Source of the DNA: Polaromonas sp.
Lineage (GTDB): Bacteria > Pseudomonadota > Gammaproteobacteria > Burkholderiales > Burkholderiaceae_C
DNA length: 9,851 nucleotides
Reading direction: 5' to 3'
Assembly (NCBI GenBank): GCA_026786065.1
Contig: JAJAYS010000229.1
Span: forward strand, 1 to 9,851
Shown: positions 1 to 6,137 of the stretch, one piece after another
Numbering within the stretch: the stretch's first letter is position 1
Layout of the letters: every line of letters starts with the position of its first letter
Notes under the pieces: model-generated
What the model was told of the DNA's origin: nothing
Database searches by the model: none
What the model saw: only the letters and a program-made list of their open reading frames with translations
Translations under genes and position numbers: made by a program

Positions 1-2
1 CG

Positions 3-362
3 TGTATCTGGATTGAAGCCCTCGCAGACACACCGACTGGTGCGCAATACAAGACGCTGCTGAGTGACACAGAGAATCTGCTGACCTCGACGCTGGTCAT
101 TTTCGAACTGCGAAAATGGGTGGTGCGCACGCTCGATGAGTCTACTGCCGATCAAGTGATGGTGTTGCTGCTCGACACCACGGTCGTGGCACCCGACGCA
201 TCCATTTCCCTGCATGCCGCCGAACTCGCGGCATTGCATCGACTCCATGCCATCGACGCATTGATTTACGCAACGGCTTTGAGCCAGAACGCGACGCTGG
301 TCACCTGCGATGCGCATTTCAAGGATTTGCCCCAAGTCGAGTACGCTGCAAAGCGTTCGTGA
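3..362 (+). CDS. PIN-domain ribonuclease, VapC-like toxin (5' end outside window)
   Basis: The frame is open from the left edge to a TGA at 360-362 and gives 119 residues, beginning CIWIEALADTPTG. The family normally starts with a short strand ending in a catalytic Asp just before this point (LDxxxWIE), so probably only about 5-8 residues, including that Asp, are missing. The remaining acidic PIN residues are visible in window numbering: Glu35 in IFELRKW, Asp85 in IDALIYATA, and Asp103/Asp108 in VTCDAHFKDL. PIN domains of this size are Mg2+-dependent ribonucleases, usually the toxin half of a type II toxin-antitoxin pair (VapBC). The antitoxin would normally lie immediately upstream and is not in view. 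A GTG at 120 could be taken as a start, but it would remove the first third of the fold. Substrate and activity are inferred from the family. An orphan or domesticated PIN gene is the alternative. Confidence 0.85.
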   Translation, partial: CIWIEALADTPTGAQYKTLLSDTENLLTSTLVIFELRKWVVRTLDESTADQVMVLLLDTTVVAPDASISLHAAELAALHRLHAIDALIYATALSQNATLVTCDAHFKDLPQVEYAAKRS

Positions 363-377
363 GCTTGCCAACCGGTC

Positions 378-419
378 GCTATGAAAAAGATAGCTGCGTG
401 CGCTCGTAAAATATGGTCC
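378..419 (+). repeat. Interspersed short repeat, copy A
   Basis: It begins 15 bp after the stop of the PIN gene. It shares GCTAT, then after a variable spacer ATAGCTGC, then GCGCTCGT, with copies B (3448-3490) and C (6348-6390). The head forms a small imperfect dyad (GCTAT...ATAGC). The right end is more diverged than in B and C. From memory this motif is frequent at gene ends in Comamonadaceae genomes; this was not searched. Confidence 0.6.
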
Positions 420-515
420 GGAGGACTAAAGCGCTGTGCAATCCGTACAGCTGTGCTGATGGCGTCAGGTACTGGCCGCAGCCATCGTGAATTTGCCGCC
501 TGCGAAAATATCCCC

Positions 516-947
516 ATGAACTTTCAACGAATCCTGATTCCAGTCGCCGGCGTGGCAGTCGTGCTGATGGCCTACCGCTTCTACGGCTGGCTTGGCGTCG
601 TCGGCTCGGTCGGCGTGCTGGTGTTCTGGCTGCTGCTGCATTTCACCCGGCTCCTGCACATTCTCAAACGCGCAGCAAACCGGCCGATTGGTCATGTGGA
701 CAGCGCCGTGATGCTTAACGCCAAGCTAAAGCCCGGCATGACGCTGATGCATGTGGTGGCGATGACGCGCTCATTGGGCGTACTGCAGTCGCCGAAAGCC
801 GCGCAACCCGAGATCTACCGCTGGACCGACGGCAGCGACTCGCACCTCACCTGCATTTTCGCCAGCGGCAAGCTGGCAGAGCATGCGATGGTCCGGCCAG
901 CGCCGCAAGCCGCTCAAGCCCCGGAGGCCGCGCAAGCCGCCCCGTAG
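516..947 (+). CDS. Small membrane protein of unknown function
   Basis: The product has 143 residues. I chose the ATG at 516 (MNFQRILIPVAG). The frame stays open upstream to an ATG at 381, but that extension is translated from repeat copy A and reads as basic, non-protein-like sequence. Two hydrophobic helices lie at about residues 5-20 and 26-43, separated by YRFYGW, so the N-terminus is probably a membrane hairpin. A soluble domain follows, with a conserved-looking core: NRPIGHVDSAVMLNAKLKPG at 56-75, then MTLMHVVAMTRSLG and a short beta-like segment containing EIYRWTDGSDSHLTCIF. The last 15 residues are an Ala/Gln/Pro-rich tail and look dispensable. I recall uncharacterised Comamonadaceae proteins of this shape near ilvE, but assign no function. 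The ilvE start lies 76 bp downstream on the same strand, so co-transcription is possible. No strong Shine-Dalgarno is visible. Confidence 0.75.
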   Translation: MNFQRILIPVAGVAVVLMAYRFYGWLGVVGSVGVLVFWLLLHFTRLLHILKRAANRPIGHVDSAVMLNAKLKPGMTLMHVVAMTRSLGVLQSPKAAQPEIYRWTDGSDSHLTCIFASGKLAEHAMVRPAPQAAQAPEAAQAAP

Positions 948-1023
948 AATCGGTTTTTCGCCGCACCGGCTTGGCCTGGAGACGGCCTTTCCCCCACTCT
1001 TTCTCGAAATCAGGATCCGCACC

Positions 1024-1977
1024 ATGGCTGAATCTGCCCCCCCACTCGACGACCGCGACGGCAAGATCTGGATGGACGGCCAGATGGTCGAATGGCGCGA
1101 CGCAAAAATCCATGTGCTGAGCCACACGCTGCACTACGGCTGCGGCGCCTTCGAAGGCGTGCGGGCCTACAAGCTGCAGGACGGTAGTACCGGCATCTTC
1201 CGGCTTGAAGAACACACCGAACGGCTGTTCAACAGCGCCAAGATTCTGCGCATGAAGATCCCGTTTACGCCGCAAGAAGTGATGCAGGCGCAGCTCGACG
1301 TGGTGCGGGCCAACAAGCTGCCGAGTTGCTACATCCGGCCGCTGACCTGGATCGGTTCCGAGAAGCTCGGGGTTTCGCCCAAGGGCAACAAAATTCACTT
1401 GATGGTTGCCGCCTGGCCTTGGGGCGCCTACCTGGGCGAAGACGGGCTAAAGCGCGGCATCCGCGTGAAGACCTCGAGCTTCACCCGGCACCACGTCAAC
1501 ATCACGATGATTCATGCCAAGGCCGTCAGCAACTACACCAACTCGATTCTTGCCAACATGGAAGCCACCGACGAAGGCTACGACGAGGCGCTGCTGCTCG
1601 ACCCGCAGGGATTTGTTTCCGAAGGCGCGGGCGAAAACGTTTTTGTAGTGCGCAAGGGCGTGGTCTATACGCCGGATTCAAGCGCCGGTGCGCTAAACGG
1701 CATCACCCGCAACACGATTTTTTCGATCTGCAAGGACCTCGGCATCGAACTGCGCGAAAAGGCCATCACGCGCGACGAAATTTACATCGCCGACGAAGCG
1801 TTTTTCAGCGGCACCGCAGCCGAAGTCACGCCGATCCGCGAACTTGACCGGGTCGAGATTGGCAATCGCGGCGACGGCGGTGCACGCGGCCCGATCACCG
1901 AGAAAATCCAGAGCGCGTTTTTCGATATCGTCAACGGCCGCAACGAAAAATATGCGTCCTGGCTGAGTAAGGTTTGA
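1024..1977 (+). CDS. ilvE: Branched-chain-amino-acid aminotransferase
   Basis: This is a PLP-dependent fold-type IV enzyme of 317 residues (E. coli IlvE about 309). It interconverts Leu/Ile/Val and their 2-oxo acids with glutamate/2-oxoglutarate, the last step of branched-chain amino acid synthesis, in the cytoplasm. Family motifs are present in order: IWMDGQMVEWRDAKIHVLSH at the N-terminus, GAFEGVRAY, IRPLTWIG, Lys166 in IHAKAVSNY (the PLP Schiff-base lysine by alignment to the family), EALLLDPQGFVSEGAGENVF with Glu200, then ALNGITRNTI and FFSGTAAEVTPIRELD around the cofactor phosphate. The ATG at 1024 fits the known N-terminus and has CAGGA about 8 bp upstream; the open frame back to 883 is not protein-like. 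No frameshift or missing residue is seen. The gene is followed by a terminator-like hairpin and then the small CHCC protein. D-amino acid transaminase is the main alternative within the fold; the motifs favour IlvE. Confidence 0.96.
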   Translation: MAESAPPLDDRDGKIWMDGQMVEWRDAKIHVLSHTLHYGCGAFEGVRAYKLQDGSTGIFRLEEHTERLFNSAKILRMKIPFTPQEVMQAQLDVVRANKLPSCYIRPLTWIGSEKLGVSPKGNKIHLMVAAWPWGAYLGEDGLKRGIRVKTSSFTRHHVNITMIHAKAVSNYTNSILANMEATDEGYDEALLLDPQGFVSEGAGENVFVVRKGVVYTPDSSAGALNGITRNTIFSICKDLGIELREKAITRDEIYIADEAFFSGTAAEVTPIRELDRVEIGNRGDGGARGPITEKIQSAFFDIVNGRNEKYASWLSKV

Positions 1978-2043
1978 TGCCCGCACGCTGCTGCGGCGTG
2001 TGCAGCGCCGACCGGAGCGCCCGCGCCCTGACTGGTGCGGCCC

Positions 2044-2062
2044 GGCGCTGAGGCGCCTTTTT
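2044..2062 (+). terminator. Putative rho-independent terminator after ilvE
   Basis: A perfect 5-bp GC stem (GGCGC / GCGCC) with a TGAG loop is followed directly by TTTTT at 2058-2062, 67 bp after the ilvE stop. The stem is short, so termination may be partial. It ends only 15 bases before the ATG of the next gene, which suggests read-through or a structured leader for that gene. Confidence 0.5.
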
Positions 2063-2077
2063 ACCGGCCACCCATCC

Positions 2078-2284
2078 ATGACTCCCTCACCTTCCATCGA
2101 GCTGCTCGCCTCCGACCTGAACGACTGGGGCGGCGTGTTCTGCCCCAACCCGAAGGCCGACATGAAAATCTGGAACAGCCACCCCAAGGTGTACCTCGGC
2201 GTCGCCGACACCGGCTCGGCCAAGTGCCCGTACTGCGGCACCGAATACCGGCTCAAGGCGGGCGAGCATTTTGAGTCGCACTGA
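2078..2284 (+). CDS. Small CHCC-type zinc-finger protein (NDUFS6-like)
   Basis: The product has 68 residues starting at the ATG at 2078. An upstream GTG-type extension to 2000 would run through the hairpin of the preceding terminator and is not credible. The zinc ligands are visible as Cys22 (VFCPNP), His35 (NSHPKVYL) and Cys50/Cys53 (KCPYCGTEY), the C-H-C-C arrangement of the zf-CHCC family. In eukaryotes that fold occurs in the complex I accessory subunit NDUFS6. Bacterial members are short stand-alone proteins whose exact role is not settled, and I claim none here. It lies between ilvE and waaF on the same strand, 63 bp before waaF, an arrangement I recall from related Burkholderiales. No clear Shine-Dalgarno precedes the start. 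Confidence 0.9.
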   Translation: MTPSPSIELLASDLNDWGGVFCPNPKADMKIWNSHPKVYLGVADTGSAKCPYCGTEYRLKAGEHFESH

Positions 2285-2347
2285 CGGGGCGGCGAACTAT
2301 CTGGCACACAGGCCAGCAAAATCGCAAACCGATCGACCGTCGAAAAC

Positions 2348-3463
2348 GTGACGCCAGACAAGCGCTCTCTCGTCATCGCCCCGCAGTGGATAGGCGACGC
2401 GATCATGACCGAGCCGCTGCTGCGCCGGCTGCAGGCGCGCGGCGAGCGGCTGACGGTGGGCGCGCTACCGTGGGTGGCGCCGGTCTATCGGGCGATGCCT
2501 CAGGTGGCCGAGGTCATCGAGTTTCCGTTCCAGCACGGCGGGCTGCAGTTCAAGGCGCGGCTCGCCATCGCCAAACGCATCAGGGGGCAGTTTGACATTG
2601 CCTATGTGTGCCCGAATTCGCTGAAAAGCGCTTTGCTGCCGGCGATGGCGCGCATTCCCCGGCGCGTCGGCTTTACCGGTGAGGTGCGCATCGGTCTGTT
2701 GACCGACAGGCTGCCCAATCCGGCGGACAAGCCGCCCATGGTGGCTTTTTATTCGGCCCTGAGTGGCGAAACCGGGCTGGACTGCGACCGCCCGCAGTTG
2801 CAGCTAGCGTCCGGGGCCGTTGATTCGGTGCTCGCCGAGCTTGGCCTCGCACGTCAGGGGTTTTACGTGCTGGCGCCCGGCGCCGAATACGGCCCGGCCA
2901 AACGCTGGCCGACACGCCATTTCGCCGATCTGGCGGCGCAGCTGGGCAAGCCGGTGGTACTGTTGGGTGCAGGCAAGGAGGCGGCGCTGTGCGATGAGAT
3001 CGTGCTGCTGGCGCAGACCGGGTCGGGCGCATCGGAGTTGCCAGGTGTGCCAGGTCCTTCCGATGCGACCGGCGCGTCCGATGCTGCTTCCGGTCCTTCC
3101 GCTACTTCCGGCGCGCCAGGCCGGGGCAACCGGCCGGTGTCCAGGCTGCACAACCTGGCTGGCAAGACCACGCTGGAGCAGGCAATGGCGCTGATTGCCG
3201 CGAGCGCCGCAACCATCAGCAACGACTCGGGCCTGATGCATGTCGCGGCGGCATTGGGGGTGGCGCAGGTGGCGATTTTCGGCTCGTCGAGCCCGCGGCA
3301 CACCCCGCCGCTGAACGACCGGGCCAGCGTGCTCTGGCTGAAAGACGATCCGGCCTACCAGCCGCCGCTGGACTGCGCGCCGTGCTTTGCACGCGACTGC
3401 CCGCTCGGCCACACGCGCTGTCTGAACGACCTCGACGCCAATCGGGTGCTATTGAGTTTATAG
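2348..3463 (+). CDS. waaF: Lipopolysaccharide heptosyltransferase II
   Basis: This is a GT-B fold glycosyltransferase (GT9) of 371 residues; E. coli WaaF has about 348. It transfers the second L-glycero-D-manno-heptose from ADP-heptose to the LPS inner core on the cytoplasmic face of the inner membrane. Visible motifs are PQWIGDAIM with Asp17, PNSLKSAL, IPRRVGFTGE, PGAEYGPAKRWP at 177-188, SNDSGLMHVAAALG with Asn292/Asp293, FGSSSPRHTPPL, and a C-terminal Cys-rich CAPCFARDCPLGH segment, all typical of WaaF rather than WaaC. The start is GTG at 2348, since no in-frame ATG lies between it and the previous gene. Residues of about 222-262 form a Gly/Ala/Ser/Pro-rich insert that accounts for the extra length and contains an in-frame duplication. 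The last residues and the stop codon lie inside interspersed repeat B, so the native C-terminus appears to have been replaced. Confidence 0.95.
   Translation: MTPDKRSLVIAPQWIGDAIMTEPLLRRLQARGERLTVGALPWVAPVYRAMPQVAEVIEFPFQHGGLQFKARLAIAKRIRGQFDIAYVCPNSLKSALLPAMARIPRRVGFTGEVRIGLLTDRLPNPADKPPMVAFYSALSGETGLDCDRPQLQLASGAVDSVLAELGLARQGFYVLAPGAEYGPAKRWPTRHFADLAAQLGKPVVLLGAGKEAALCDEIVLLAQTGSGASELPGVPGPSDATGASDAASGPSATSGAPGRGNRPVSRLHNLAGKTTLEQAMALIAASAATISNDSGLMHVAAALGVAQVAIFGSSSPRHTPPLNDRASVLWLKDDPAYQPPLDCAPCFARDCPLGHTRCLNDLDANRVLLSL
3053..3117 (+). repeat. Imperfect in-frame direct repeat inside waaF
   Basis: GGTCCTTCCG occurs at 3053-3062 and again at 3092-3101, exactly 39 bp (13 codons) apart. Similarity continues for about 26 bp (roughly 21 of 26 by eye), encoding GPSDATGAS and GPSATSGAP. 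It sits within the low-complexity insert and suggests growth of the loop by tandem duplication. Confidence 0.6.
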
Positions 3464-3490
3464 CTGCCTGCGCTGGAGTTTGTTGGGGTT
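3448..3490 (+). repeat. Interspersed short repeat, copy B, overlapping the waaF stop
   Basis: This 43-bp copy matches copy C (6348-6390) at 30 of 43 positions without gaps. Shared blocks are GCTAT, GCTGC, CGCT and TTTGTTGGG. The waaF stop TAG (3461-3463) and the codons before it lie inside the repeat. Confidence 0.65.
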
Positions 3491-3561
3491 GGATGGAGTT
3501 TTGCGAAATTTTGCCGCTACGCCGAAGCCGGGCGGAGGGGCCGGAGCCAAATACGACGGGC

Positions 3562-3590
3562 AAAAAAAAGCCACCTTGCGGCAGCTTTTT
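3562..3590 (-). terminator. Bidirectional terminator-like hairpin between convergent genes
   Basis: Read on the minus strand, an 11-bp stem (AAAAAGCTGCC / GGTGGCTTTTT, with two G-U pairs) closes a GCAA tetraloop and is followed by a run of eight T. On the plus strand the same stem has two internal mismatches but is still followed by TTTTT. It would stop leftward transcripts coming past the kinase and rightward transcripts from waaF. Confidence 0.6.
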
Positions 3591-3677
3591 CAAGAAGTTC
3601 GCGTTGCGCCCCCCGTGGATACCAATACACCCCTGTGTCAAAGGCTCACCATTTTTCTTGTGACCCCTAACTCTTGC

Positions 3678-3706
3678 TGCAGGATAAAGACTTTGTAAAT
3701 CCTGCA
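3678..3706. promoter_or_regulatory. Operator-like inverted repeat
   Basis: TGCAGGAT (3678-3685) and ATCCTGCA (3699-3706) form a perfect 8-bp dyad with a 13-bp AT-rich spacer. It directly abuts a TTGACT hexamer at 3707-3712 that could be a -35 box; a possible weak -10 (TACTGT) follows after 19 bp. No gene lies downstream on the plus strand. The binding protein is unknown. Confidence 0.35.
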
Positions 3707-3754
3707 TTGACTTCGCGTGACAGCGTGTCGCTACTGTTATCTAAAAACGGCAAC

Positions 3755-3783
3755 TTGACCATCCTCCAAATGGGGGATACGAC
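3755..3783 (+). promoter_or_regulatory. Promoter-like site with a dyad in its spacer
   Basis: TTGACC (3755-3760) and TACGAC (3778-3783) are separated by 17 bp. That spacer is largely a dyad, ATCCTCC-AAAT-GGGGGAT (3761-3778, one G-T mismatch). A dyad between -35 and -10 is the layout of metal-responsive MerR-family promoters, and C/G-tract dyads also occur in CsoR/RcnR-type operators. The -10 match is weak and no gene follows, so this may be a relic. Confidence 0.3.
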
Positions 3784-3903
3784 GCTTTAATTAGCAGAAA
3801 TATTTACCTTGATTTTAACCGGAAGCGCGCCGCCAACCGGGAGAACGTGCGCTTAAGCGATCCAGCACTCAGGTGGTGGTGCCATGCACGGGGCGCGCAA
3901 GCG

Positions 3904-4069
3904 CTAGGGACCCTCTGCATAACTCTGGCGGCGCTGTGGCACGCGGAGCGGGATGGTCCGAGGCGTCTTTTTGCAGCCAATAGCCTCGCTATTGGCAGAA
4001 AAACAACGCATCGGACCGCCCGAGCCCGCGTGATCACAGCCCGCAGAGCGTTATGCAGAGGGTCCCTAG
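3904..4069. mobile_element. MITE-like palindromic element with CTAG flanks
   Basis: The ends are perfect 20-bp inverted repeats when the flanking CTAG is included: CTAGGGACCCTCTGCATAAC at 3904-3923 and its reverse complement at 4050-4069. The whole element folds back on itself. The two arms of about 81 bp are roughly three-quarters complementary and meet at a perfect 8-bp stem CCAATAGC / GCTATTGG with a CTC loop (3977-3995), within a base of the element's centre. It encodes no protein. Size, terminal repeats and a 4-bp CTAG (which may be a target duplication) fit a miniature inverted-repeat transposable element; CTAG/YTAR targets are known for IS5-family elements, so mobilisation by such a transposase is inferred. 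CTAG is itself a palindrome, so it could instead be part of the terminal repeat. The element lies 40 bp beyond the kinase stop, where transcripts would form a long hairpin. Confidence 0.72.
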
Positions 4070-4109
4070 ATCAACACGGCGCTGCAGCGCTGCGTAATCG
4101 CAGGCTGCC

Positions 4110-5378
4110 TCACCGGGCCGCAAGCGGCAGTTCGACGACAAAAGAGGCGCCGCCCCCGGGCCGTGCCTCACAGCGCACGCTGCCACTGTGACGCAGGCTG
4201 ATCGATTTCACAAGGGCCAGCCCCAGCCCGACACCGCCCTGACGCTCGCTGGCACCAGGCAGGCGGTAAAACGGCTCGAAGATGCGCTCGCGTTGGTCCG
4301 GCGGCACACCCGGCCCGCGGTCATCGACCTGAATGACCGCCAGTCGCTGCGCGCCGACCCGCCGCTCGGACAGGCTCAAATCCACCGCGCCGGTGCTGTA
4401 GCGCCTGGCGTTTTCAAGCAGGTTGCGTATCAACCGCCGCAGCAGGCGCGGTGAGCCGGCAACGTTCAGCCCGCAGGCCTGTGGTTCGACCGGCCCGGGC
4501 TCGGTGCTGGCCTGCGCGGCGCCGGGCGCCAGGCCGCCGGGCAGATCGGCATTCAGTTCGGCGCCCAGGCGGGCGCATTCTTCAGCGGCCAGCCCGGTCA
4601 GATCGACCAGCTCGAAGGGCTCGGCGTCGGCCTGCCGGGCGTCGAGCCGACTGGCCAGCAAAATCTCGTCGATCAGCTGGTCTAGCTCGATGATGCTGCG
4701 TGAAATCTCCTGGCGTTGCGGCGAATCCGGCTCGAGCGCCAGCAGTTCAAGGCTCATGCGAATGCGCGCTAGCGGCGAGCGCAGTTCATGCGATGCGTTG
4801 GCCAGCAGCGACTTGTGGGAATCCATCAGCGTCTCGATGCGCTCGGCCGCATGGTTGAAGCGACGCGCCAGAAACGCCACTTCGTCCTTGCCGTCGGCTT
4901 GCAGCCGCGTGGACAAATCGCCGCCGCCCCAGCGCTCGACGCCGCTTTGCAAGGCTTCTAGCCGCAGCGTCAATCGGCGAATGATCGGGTAGGCGCCGAG
5001 CGCCACCGCCAGGCCGACCACCGCGAGCATCCAGCCAAAGCCAAACGGCGGGCGGATCCACGGCGCGTTCTCACCCGGCGGGCGCTTCGGGCGCGGCAGC
5101 GAAATGCTGAGCGTCTCGCCAGCCTTGGTGACGACCTCGAATTCGAGTTCGTCGCCACGCTGGCGCCCGGGCCGCGTTTGCGCGTTGCCTATGACTTCGC
5201 CGGCGGCGCTTTCAACCAAGATCTCGCGGATCGGCAACTGCGGCGGCGAGCGCGTCAGCTGCCAGGCGGTGCCGACGGCGAAGGTCAGCACGACGATGGT
5301 GGCGACCACGGCCAGCCAGATGCGCACATACAAATGCGAGGTAAAGCGCGACCACAGCGCGCGCGTCATGCTCGGCAT
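4110..5378 (-). CDS. Two-component sensor histidine kinase, CpxA/RstB-like
   Basis: A membrane histidine kinase of 422 residues from the ATG at 5378. The frame opens with a TTG at 5405 that overlaps the regulator gene; the ATG 7 bp after the regulator stop is preferred, and another at 5369 is possible. Order: TM1 at about 20-39, a short periplasmic segment of about 40-112 ending in an Arg/Pro-rich stretch, TM2 at 113-132, HAMP to about 185, H-box ASHELRSPLARIRM with phospho-acceptor His197, N-box RNLLENARRYS (Asn319/Asn323), G1 DDRGPGVP (352-359), F-box ERIFEPFYRL, and G2 GGVGLGLALVK. All ATP-binding motifs are intact. An Ala/Gly/Pro-rich stretch at about 274-305 separates the phosphorylation region from the N-box and looks like an insert. 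It probably phosphorylates the adjacent regulator in response to an envelope signal. The family assignment rests on H-box flavour and the partner; the stimulus is unknown. Confidence 0.92.
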   Translation of the reverse strand: MPSMTRALWSRFTSHLYVRIWLAVVATIVVLTFAVGTAWQLTRSPPQLPIREILVESAAGEVIGNAQTRPGRQRGDELEFEVVTKAGETLSISLPRPKRPPGENAPWIRPPFGFGWMLAVVGLAVALGAYPIIRRLTLRLEALQSGVERWGGGDLSTRLQADGKDEVAFLARRFNHAAERIETLMDSHKSLLANASHELRSPLARIRMSLELLALEPDSPQRQEISRSIIELDQLIDEILLASRLDARQADAEPFELVDLTGLAAEECARLGAELNADLPGGLAPGAAQASTEPGPVEPQACGLNVAGSPRLLRRLIRNLLENARRYSTGAVDLSLSERRVGAQRLAVIQVDDRGPGVPPDQRERIFEPFYRLPGASERQGGVGLGLALVKSISLRHSGSVRCEARPGGGASFVVELPLAAR

Positions 5379-5385
5379 CCCGAAG

Positions 5386-6108
5386 TCAATCCTGCTGCTT
5401 GGCAAACACGTAGCCGACGCCGCGCACCGTCAAAATGCGTTTCGGGTCCTTGGGGTCGAGCTCGATGGCATTGCGGATGCGGCCCATGTGGACATCGATT
5501 GACCGGTCAAAGGCTTCGAGCTCGCGGCCGCGCACCGCCTCCATGATCTGGTCGCGGCTGAGCACCCGCCCGGCGCGCTCGCTAAGAGCCACCAGCAGGT
5601 CGAACTGGTAGGACGTCAGCTCGCATACCGCGCCCGAAACCGTGACGCTGCGGGCGTCGCGGTCTATTTCCAGCGAGCCGAAACGCAGCACCTTGTGCGC
5701 GCCCGCGCTGCCTGCACTGGCGACCTCGGCGCTGCGCCGCAGCACCGCCCGGATGCGCGCCAGCAACTCGCGCGGCTCGAAGGGCTTGGGCAGGTAGTCG
5801 TCGGCGCCGATCTCAAGGCCGACGATGCGGTCCATCGGGTCGCCCTTGGCCGTCAGCATCAGGATCGCCGGGCCGGACCGACCGCTGGCGCCAGCCTGCG
5901 CCTTGATGCGCCTGCAGACCTCCAGCCCGTCCATGTCGGGCAGCATCAGATCGAGGATCACCAATTCCGGCGGGGCCGCATCCAGCGCCGCCAGCCCGCT
6001 CGCGCCATCGGCGGCATGCGTCACGCCATAGCCGGCCTGGCGCAGATACTCGCTGACCATAGCGGCCAGCCGGTTGTCGTCTTCGATCATCAAAAGCTGC
6101 TGGGTCAT
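5386..6108 (-). CDS. OmpR-family response regulator, CpxR/RstA-like
   Basis: The product has 240 residues from the ATG at 6108, which has GAGG about 8 bases upstream; a longer frame to 6147 lacks similarity to the family. The receiver domain (1-115) has the acidic pair Asp10/Asp11 (IEDDN), phospho-acceptor Asp53 (ILDLMLPDMDG), Thr86 (MLTAKGD) and Lys108 (LPKPFEPREL). The C-terminal winged helix-turn-helix of about 135-236 includes LTSYQFDLLVAL, the recognition-helix segment AFDRSIDVHMGRIRNAI and the wing TVRGVGYVF. The FDRxIDxHxxxxR signature and LRFGSLEID recall CpxR and RstA of enterobacteria; I cannot decide between them. It lies first in a two-gene operon with the kinase. A GTAAA-N6-GTAAA motif and a strong inverted repeat lie upstream, suggesting autoregulation. 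Confidence 0.94.
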   Translation of the reverse strand: MTQQLLMIEDDNRLAAMVSEYLRQAGYGVTHAADGASGLAALDAAPPELVILDLMLPDMDGLEVCRRIKAQAGASGRSGPAILMLTAKGDPMDRIVGLEIGADDYLPKPFEPRELLARIRAVLRRSAEVASAGSAGAHKVLRFGSLEIDRDARSVTVSGAVCELTSYQFDLLVALSERAGRVLSRDQIMEAVRGRELEAFDRSIDVHMGRIRNAIELDPKDPKRILTVRGVGYVFAKQQD

Positions 6109-6137
6109 GGGGTGCCTCGCTATGCAGTAGGTCGGGT

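Larger units (their letters stand above)
3464..4109. other. Gene-free region between convergent waaF and sensor kinase
   Basis: This 646-bp stretch holds the rest of repeat B, an A/T-flanked hairpin (3562-3590), an AT-richer block of about 3640-3830 with promoter- and operator-like signals, and a MITE-like palindrome (3904-4069). I found no convincing coding sequence. Open frames here (for example 3382-3663 and 3847-4191 on plus, 3804-4037 on minus) have no recognisable domain or plausible start, and the latter two run through the palindrome. The genes on both sides point inward, so the promoter-like signals have no obvious target. Confidence 0.75.

Noticed and set aside
381..515. Upstream extension of the small membrane protein from an ATG at 381
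   Set aside because: The extension translates repeat copy A and a basic, non-conserved stretch; the hydrophobic N-terminus starts naturally at 516.
883..1023. Upstream extension of ilvE
   Set aside because: It overlaps the end of the previous gene and reads as Arg/Pro-rich nonsense; the ATG at 1024 matches the family N-terminus and has an upstream CAGGA.
3216..3707. 163-residue minus-strand open frame across repeat B
   Set aside because: It starts inside the dyad at 3699-3706, crosses the hairpin and repeat B, and ends antisense to waaF. No recognisable protein.
3847..4191. 114-residue plus-strand open frame in the gap
   Set aside because: It runs through the palindromic element and into the antisense of the kinase; the sequence has no domain and no ribosome binding site.
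5379..5405. TTG start of the kinase overlapping the regulator gene
   Set aside because: An ATG 7 bp after the regulator stop gives a normal N-terminus; the nine extra residues are unsupported, though not excluded.
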